Assembly (NCBI RefSeq): GCF_002979555.1
Contig: NZ_PCOZ01000025.1
Location: forward strand, 1 to 46,714
Reading direction: 5' to 3'
DNA: 46,714 nucleotides
From: Pseudomonas sp. MYb60
GTDB lineage: Bacteria > Pseudomonadota > Gammaproteobacteria > Pseudomonadales > Pseudomonadaceae
Below are positions 42,283 to 46,714 of this stretch, piece by piece. Numbering within the stretch: the first letter of the stretch is position 1; the number at the start of each line of letters is the position of its first letter. The notes under the pieces were generated by a model that saw only the letters and a program-made list of their open reading frames with translations, had not been told where the DNA came from and searched no databases. The position numbers and the translations under genes are program-made.

Positions 42283-43227
42283 ATGAGCATCGCACCCCCG
42301 AGCCAGCCCGACAGTGACGTCTACAAAGCGCTGCTGGAATCGACCAAAGCCATCCCCTGGCGTATCGATTGGGCCACCATGTCCTTCAGCTACATCGGCC
42401 CGCAAATCGAGACCTTGCTGGGCTGGACGCCGCAGAGCTGGGTCAGCGTGGATGACTGGGTCGAGCGCATGCACCCGGATGACCGGGAATACGTGGTGAA
42501 TTTCTGCGTGTCTCAATCCCGTGCTGGGGTAGACCACGAGGCGGACTACCGCGCGCTCACGGTGAACGGTGACTACGTCTGGATTCGCGACGTGGTGCAC
42601 GTGGTGCGCAAGGGCGACGAGGTCGAGGCATTGATCGGTTTCATGTTCGACATCAGCGAGCGCAAGAAGACCGAGGAGCACCTGGTGCGTCTGCAAAAAC
42701 AACTCGAGGAGTATTCCTATCAGGATGGCCTTACCGGCATCGCCAATCGACGCATGTTCGACACGGTGCTGGAGCGTGAATGGGTCGCCGCGCAACGCAG
42801 TCAGTTGCCACTATCGCTGATCATCATGGATATCGACTTCTTCAAGCAGTACAACGACCACTACGGCCATATCAAAGGCGACGAGTGCCTGCGCCAAGTG
42901 GCGCGCACCCTGTCGCTGGCGGCCAACCGACCACGAGACTTCATTGCGCGTATCGGCGGCGAGGAGTTCGTCTGGTTGCTGCCGGAAACCGACGCAGCGT
43001 CTGCCCGGCAGGTGGCCCAGCGCTGCCTGCACCTGATCAAGCAACAGCAGATCGAGCACGGTTTTTCGAAGGTTTCGAACCTGCTGACGTTGAGCCTGGG
43101 TGTGGGCACGCGCATCGTCGCGGCGGATGACCTGATGCTGGAGTTTGTCGAAGACGTCGACAGACTGCTGTACCAGGCCAAGCGCAATGGGCGGATGCGT
43201 GCCGAGTTTGCCGAAGGTCGAATGTGA
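42283..43227 (+). CDS. PAS-GGDEF diguanylate cyclase
   Basis: A 314-residue cytosolic protein. A PAS domain spans about residues 20-130 (IGPQIETLLGWTPQSW, typical PAS_3). The GGDEF domain (about 145-310) has GGEEF as active site near residue 226 and an RxxD inhibitory site five residues upstream (RPRD), so product feedback is likely. It should make cyclic di-GMP. The PAS signal is unknown; no haem or flavin residue can be assigned by eye. There is no membrane segment. The ATG at 42283 is chosen over a longer frame at 42232. Confidence 0.93.
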   Translation: MSIAPPSQPDSDVYKALLESTKAIPWRIDWATMSFSYIGPQIETLLGWTPQSWVSVDDWVERMHPDDREYVVNFCVSQSRAGVDHEADYRALTVNGDYVWIRDVVHVVRKGDEVEALIGFMFDISERKKTEEHLVRLQKQLEEYSYQDGLTGIANRRMFDTVLEREWVAAQRSQLPLSLIIMDIDFFKQYNDHYGHIKGDECLRQVARTLSLAANRPRDFIARIGGEEFVWLLPETDAASARQVAQRCLHLIKQQQIEHGFSKVSNLLTLSLGVGTRIVAADDLMLEFVEDVDRLLYQAKRNGRMRAEFAEGRM

Positions 43228-43562
43228 CACCGAGGTCAAATCGCAGGCAAAAAAAATCCCAAGTAGCTGATGGAAACCTGGGATTTAAAAATGCATAAAC
43301 CGTGGGAGGTGAACGCCCGGCAATAGTACCGAGTGTCTAATTGCGTCACAAGACTAAATTAACCCTTTCGTCGGATTGAAACTGTCGTAAGTCATTCAAT
43401 AACCACACATTTTTAAAGGTTGCGAGGCATATAAGTGCCACTTATTGGTGCAACTTCCCGACTCATTCCACGTGTATGAAAAGGTTATTGAATCTCCGCT
43501 GCCCCGCTTTGCGTGCTGGGTGACTGGCCTCTGTTTGCACCGCGCCGAGGCGGCCGGGGCAG
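43228..43562. other. Gene-free stretch with possible terminator and AT-rich region
   Basis: No credible gene is seen. AAATCCCA (43254-43261) can pair with TGGGATTT (43279-43286), with an A run before it, a possible terminator for the PAS-GGDEF gene. The rest to about 43490 is less GC-rich than neighbouring genes and could hold a promoter or small RNA. Near the right end, the GGCGGCCGGGGC segment (about 43549-43560) abuts the stop of the next gene. I can assign no RNA family. Confidence 0.5.
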
Positions 43563-43892
43563 TTATTTGCGTGCGACTTTGTAGCGCACGCAATCCTGAT
43601 AGAAACCCTGGCGGATCGCCTCGGGCTTGAGCCGCGAACGGCTGTCGTAGGTCTGCTCGGTAATGCCCATGGCCATCATGCGCATCCAGGATTTGTTGAA
43701 CTTCATGCCCTGGATCTTCTGCCGGGCGGCATACAGCGACACCCCCGACAGCTTGAGTTCCTGGGCCCTGGCGGCCGTACCGGCGCCCCAACTGCACATG
43801 TATTTGTCACCCTCGCGCAGCTCCCGTGCCTGCGCGGCAGCCGCGCCACCGGCCAGGGAACAGGCGAACAGCATGATTCCAACAGTGCGCAT
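43563..43892 (-). CDS. Small periplasmic protein downstream of the siderophore receptor
   Basis: A 109-residue protein with a signal peptide (about residues 1-20, MRTVGIMLFACSLAGGAAAA). The mature part has two cysteines (in YMCSWGAG and YQDCVRYK) that could form a disulfide and a Met-rich central segment (WMRMMAMGI). The ATG at 43892 has AGGG 6 bases upstream; an ATG at 43898 is possible. It lies 80 bases after the TonB receptor gene on the same strand, so it may share its transcript or be separately expressed. I do not recognise the family. Confidence 0.75.
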   Translation of the reverse strand: MRTVGIMLFACSLAGGAAAAQARELREGDKYMCSWGAGTAARAQELKLSGVSLYAARQKIQGMKFNKSWMRMMAMGITEQTYDSRSRLKPEAIRQGFYQDCVRYKVARK

Positions 43893-43972
43893 TTGCATCC
43901 CTACCTAACCACCTGAAAATAAAAGCGATTCTGGCGAGGATTTTGTTACAAAGGGGCCATTAAATTGCCTTA

Positions 43973-46471
43973 TTACCACTGATACGTCGCACTGGCCTGC
44001 ACGGTACGCTGGGAACCGTACCAGCACCACGAGTAGGAGTAGCACGACGCGACGTACTCTTTATTCGCCAGGTTGGTGGCGTTAAGGGCCAGGCGCAGGT
44101 TGTCCTTGAGGCTGGTGATGTTCGGGATGTCGTAGTGCACCGCTGCATCGAACAGCGTATAGCCCGGCACTTTCAAGGTGTTGGCGGTATCGCCCCACGA
44201 CGAGCCGATATAACGCGCACCGGCCCCGGCACCAAAGCCCTTGAGGTTGCCCTCGCGGAAGGTGTAATCCGCCCACGCTGAAGCGGTGTGGCGTGGCACG
44301 GCGTAGGTGGTGGTGCCTTTGGCCGAGAGCTGCGGGCCGATGCCCACATCCGTGACAGGCGCATATTGCACAGTGTTGTTCGACTGGGTGATACGGTTAT
44401 CCAGATAGGCGTAAGCCGCCGTGATATCCAGGTTGTCATTGAGGCTGGCCTTGCCTTCCAGCTCGAAGCCTCGGGACTGCACTTCGCCATCCTGGCTCTG
44501 GCAACGCCCGCTGCCGCAGATGTGATTCGGGTCCGGGTCGGTGGTCAGTACGTTGCTCTGGCGCAAATCGAAGATCGCCGCACTGATGAAGCTGTTGCTG
44601 CCTGGCGGTTGGTACTTGATGCCCACTTCATATTGCTTGCCCTCGGTCGGCTTGAACACCGAACCGCCGTAGCCCGTGCCCGATTGCGGCTGGAAAGATT
44701 CCGAGTAACTGGCATATGTCGCCAGGCCGTTGTCGAACAAATAGACCAGGCCGATACGCCCGGTGAACGCCTTGTCGTCCAGGGACGACTTGGACTTGGC
44801 GCCGGTGCTCAAGGTCTTGGTGCTGTTGTCGGTGCTTGCCCAGTCATAGCGACCACCGAGCAACAGCACCCACTTGTCCCATTTCATCTGCTCCTGCAGG
44901 TAAGCGCCGGTCTGCTGGCTGCGGGAGGTGCCATCGGTGCTGTAGGCCGGAACCGGAATCGCCTTGCCGTACACCGGGTTGAAAATATCCTGGGTGGGCG
45001 CAGTGCCGGCGCGGGTCGAGCCCGACAGTGTATCGGTGCTGGTGTACTGGTAATCGGCGCCCATCAACAGCGTGTGTTGCAACGGCCCGGTGTCGAATTT
45101 GGCCTGCACCTGATTGTCCAGGGCATAGGCGTCCATGTTCACGTCGCTGGCAATGGTCGCGCGCTGCATGGTGCGGTAATCGCTGCGCAGGTTGTTGCTG
45201 TAGAGGCTGCGGTAACGCCCTTCGCTGCGCAGATAACGCGCATTCTGGCGCACGGTCCACACATCGTTGAAATGGTGCTCGAAGGCATACCCGATGGAGT
45301 AATACTCGCGGTCGCTCTTCTCGAAATCCTTTTCACCGTCGTAGAAGCCCACGTCGATATCGTGCCCGGTCGGGCTGTCCAGCACCGAGCCCCAGGCCGG
45401 CACCGAACCATACGAGGCGCCCTTGGGGTCCTTCTGCAAATGCCCGAGCAAGGTGAGTGACGTGGCGTCATCCGGGCGCCAGGTGAACGCGGTGGACAGC
45501 GATTGCCGGCGGGTCTCGGTGTGGTCGACCTGGCCGTCGGCGTCGTCGAAAAGGCCGGCCACGCGGTAGGAATACACGCCCTGATCGTCAATCGGGCCAC
45601 TGAAATCGAAGGTGGTGCGCTTCTTGTCGAAGGTGCCGTATTCCACGCCGATCTCATGGAACGGCGTATCCAACGGCCGCTTGGTGACCATGTTGATCAC
45701 CCCGCTCGGCGTCCCCTGCCCGTACAACACCGACGCCGGGCCACGCAGCACTTCGACCCGCTCCAGGTCGAACGCATCCTTTTGCGGCAAGGCGTCGCGA
45801 CTGCTCGGCATGCGGAGGCCGTCCAGGTAGGTGGCCGGCGAGAAACCCCGGATGGTCAACTGGTCCAGGCGCGACGCGGTGGCACCCCGGGTTTCCGGGA
45901 CCACGGCGGCACTGTAGCGCAGGATCTGATTGAGGCTCTCGGCGTTCTGCGCGCGCATCTGGTCTTTGGTGACGATGGAAATCGACTGCGGGGTTTCGAT
46001 GATCGGCGTGTCGGTCTTGGTGCCTGACAGGCTGCGGGTCGCCACATAACCAGCGACCGGCCCGGTGGGGCTTTCGGCCTGGTACGCGCCGCTGATGGTA
46101 GTGGCCTGCAGCTCCATGGCACCGCCGATGTCTGGAATGGCCTCCAGACGGTAGCGGTCACCCGCAATTTTCACCGCTTGCAAGCCGCTGCCCGTCAGCA
46201 ACTGGTTAAGGGCCACATCGGTGTCGTATTGCCCGCTCAAGCCATCGCTGCGTTTGCCGCGGGTCAGGCTCGCATCGAACGCCAGGGCAAGGCCCGCCTG
46301 CTCGGCCAGGCTGTTGAGCGCCTGGCTCAAATCGCCCGCGGCAATCGAGAAACTGCGCACGGCGCTGCTTTCTGCGGCGACGGAAGACTGGACGGTCAGC
46401 AACGGCACAGCGGCAAAAGCCATCGCCACGGACAAAGCCAGTGGGTGCAAGGGACGAGCAAGGCGCGACAT
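43973..46471 (-). CDS. TonB-dependent siderophore receptor with STN signalling domain
   Basis: An 832-residue outer-membrane receptor. It has a signal peptide (about 1-32), an STN domain (about 38-90, FSIAAGDLSQALNSLAEQAGL) used to signal to an anti-sigma factor, a plug domain (about 145-255, with TIRGF, VEVLRGPASVLYGQGTPSGVINMVTKRP) and a 22-strand barrel ending in ASATYQW. The end segment YVASCYSYSWCWYG resembles ferrichrome/ferrioxamine receptors of the FhuA/FoxA/FiuA group, so a hydroxamate siderophore is likely but unproved. A Fur-type site lies upstream (46533-46553). Confidence 0.92.
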   Translation of the reverse strand: MSRLARPLHPLALSVAMAFAAVPLLTVQSSVAAESSAVRSFSIAAGDLSQALNSLAEQAGLALAFDASLTRGKRSDGLSGQYDTDVALNQLLTGSGLQAVKIAGDRYRLEAIPDIGGAMELQATTISGAYQAESPTGPVAGYVATRSLSGTKTDTPIIETPQSISIVTKDQMRAQNAESLNQILRYSAAVVPETRGATASRLDQLTIRGFSPATYLDGLRMPSSRDALPQKDAFDLERVEVLRGPASVLYGQGTPSGVINMVTKRPLDTPFHEIGVEYGTFDKKRTTFDFSGPIDDQGVYSYRVAGLFDDADGQVDHTETRRQSLSTAFTWRPDDATSLTLLGHLQKDPKGASYGSVPAWGSVLDSPTGHDIDVGFYDGEKDFEKSDREYYSIGYAFEHHFNDVWTVRQNARYLRSEGRYRSLYSNNLRSDYRTMQRATIASDVNMDAYALDNQVQAKFDTGPLQHTLLMGADYQYTSTDTLSGSTRAGTAPTQDIFNPVYGKAIPVPAYSTDGTSRSQQTGAYLQEQMKWDKWVLLLGGRYDWASTDNSTKTLSTGAKSKSSLDDKAFTGRIGLVYLFDNGLATYASYSESFQPQSGTGYGGSVFKPTEGKQYEVGIKYQPPGSNSFISAAIFDLRQSNVLTTDPDPNHICGSGRCQSQDGEVQSRGFELEGKASLNDNLDITAAYAYLDNRITQSNNTVQYAPVTDVGIGPQLSAKGTTTYAVPRHTASAWADYTFREGNLKGFGAGAGARYIGSSWGDTANTLKVPGYTLFDAAVHYDIPNITSLKDNLRLALNATNLANKEYVASCYSYSWCWYGSQRTVQASATYQW

Positions 46472-46714
46472 GGGAAATCCTGCGTAATAGAGGTTCTATT
46501 AACCATGACGGCCATGTCGGGAAATCGGGCAAGAATGAGAGCGATTTTTATTTGATCTTTTTCGCTGCAGTCGGAGAGGTCTGGTTTTTGCCTGGTGGGT
46601 GAGTGGCGTTTGCTGTGGATTTTTTCCCCTTACAGTCAGCCTTTCTGATTTTTCAGCCGTTCGTCAGGCCGTTTGGGCTAGGGCTGATGTGAAAGCCCCC
46701 TCACCCCCACGCCA
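46472..46714. other. Gene-free end of window
   Basis: This stretch holds the receptor gene promoter region and the Fur-like site. No sigma or anti-sigma gene of the FecI/FecR type begins here. The remaining 150 bases to the window end show no feature I can support. The neighbour beyond the edge is unknown. Confidence 0.5.
46533..46553 (-). promoter_or_regulatory. Candidate Fur box upstream of the siderophore receptor
   Basis: GAATGAGAGCGATTTTTATT resembles Pseudomonas Fur sites of the form GAATGAGAATCATTTTTATT, with differences only in the centre. It lies about 62-82 bases upstream of the receptor start codon, a normal place for iron repression. A score against a Fur matrix was not run. Confidence 0.6.

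Overview
The window looks like a chromosomal segment of a Pseudomonas fluorescens-group bacterium. The evidence is high GC content, repeated stem-loops of the fluorescent-pseudomonad REP type, a DUF1652 gene (a Pseudomonas-restricted family), and a gene order that follows the P. aeruginosa chromosome over most of its length: nfuA-cti-metH, cysI-DUF934, and ldcA, dnaQ, rnhA, methyltransferase, gloB, mltD, nppA1A2BCD. I see no rRNA, tRNA, CRISPR array, prophage, transposase or plasmid function.

Layout. 1-430 is non-coding and carries two copies of a structured repeat plus a REP element. 436-2849 is a cobalamin-riboswitch-controlled cobalt uptake and corrinoid synthesis operon (cbtB, cbtA, cobE, cobM). 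2934-9781 holds nfuA and cti on the minus strand, then metH on the plus strand with a MetR-type operator. 9834-12599 holds small membrane proteins and the sulfite reductase operon (cysI-DUF934). 12639-16149 is a divergent MerR regulator facing an Old Yellow Enzyme-like reductase and pyruvate oxidase. 16205-19229 contains a flavin reductase, small hypothetical genes, a LysR regulator and a GNAT gene. 19238-26024 contains ldcA, dnaQ, rnhA, a methyltransferase, gloB and mltD. 26217-33594 is the five-gene Npp/Yej-type peptide ABC transporter. From 33595 on the gene order no longer follows P. aeruginosa (where fabI follows nppD), and the region looks accessory: AraC/LysE, a PLD-like protein, HxlR/SDR, a thioredoxin-reductase-like flavoprotein with an Rrf2 regulator, RNase T2, an oxidoreductase, Nudix, DUF1652, a PAS-GGDEF protein, a small periplasmic protein and an STN-type TonB-dependent siderophore receptor with a candidate Fur box.

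Functional links. The left 10 kb joins cobalt import and B12 synthesis to a B12-dependent enzyme (MetH). cysI feeds sulfide into cysteine and methionine synthesis. Several small redox units (MerR-OYE, HxlR-SDR, Rrf2-TrxR-like) each pair a regulator with a divergently transcribed enzyme.

No obviously new multi-gene system stands out. The most interesting non-standard signal is the repeat pair at 1-97 and 278-378: three predicted hairpins are kept in both copies, and two of them show compensatory base changes.
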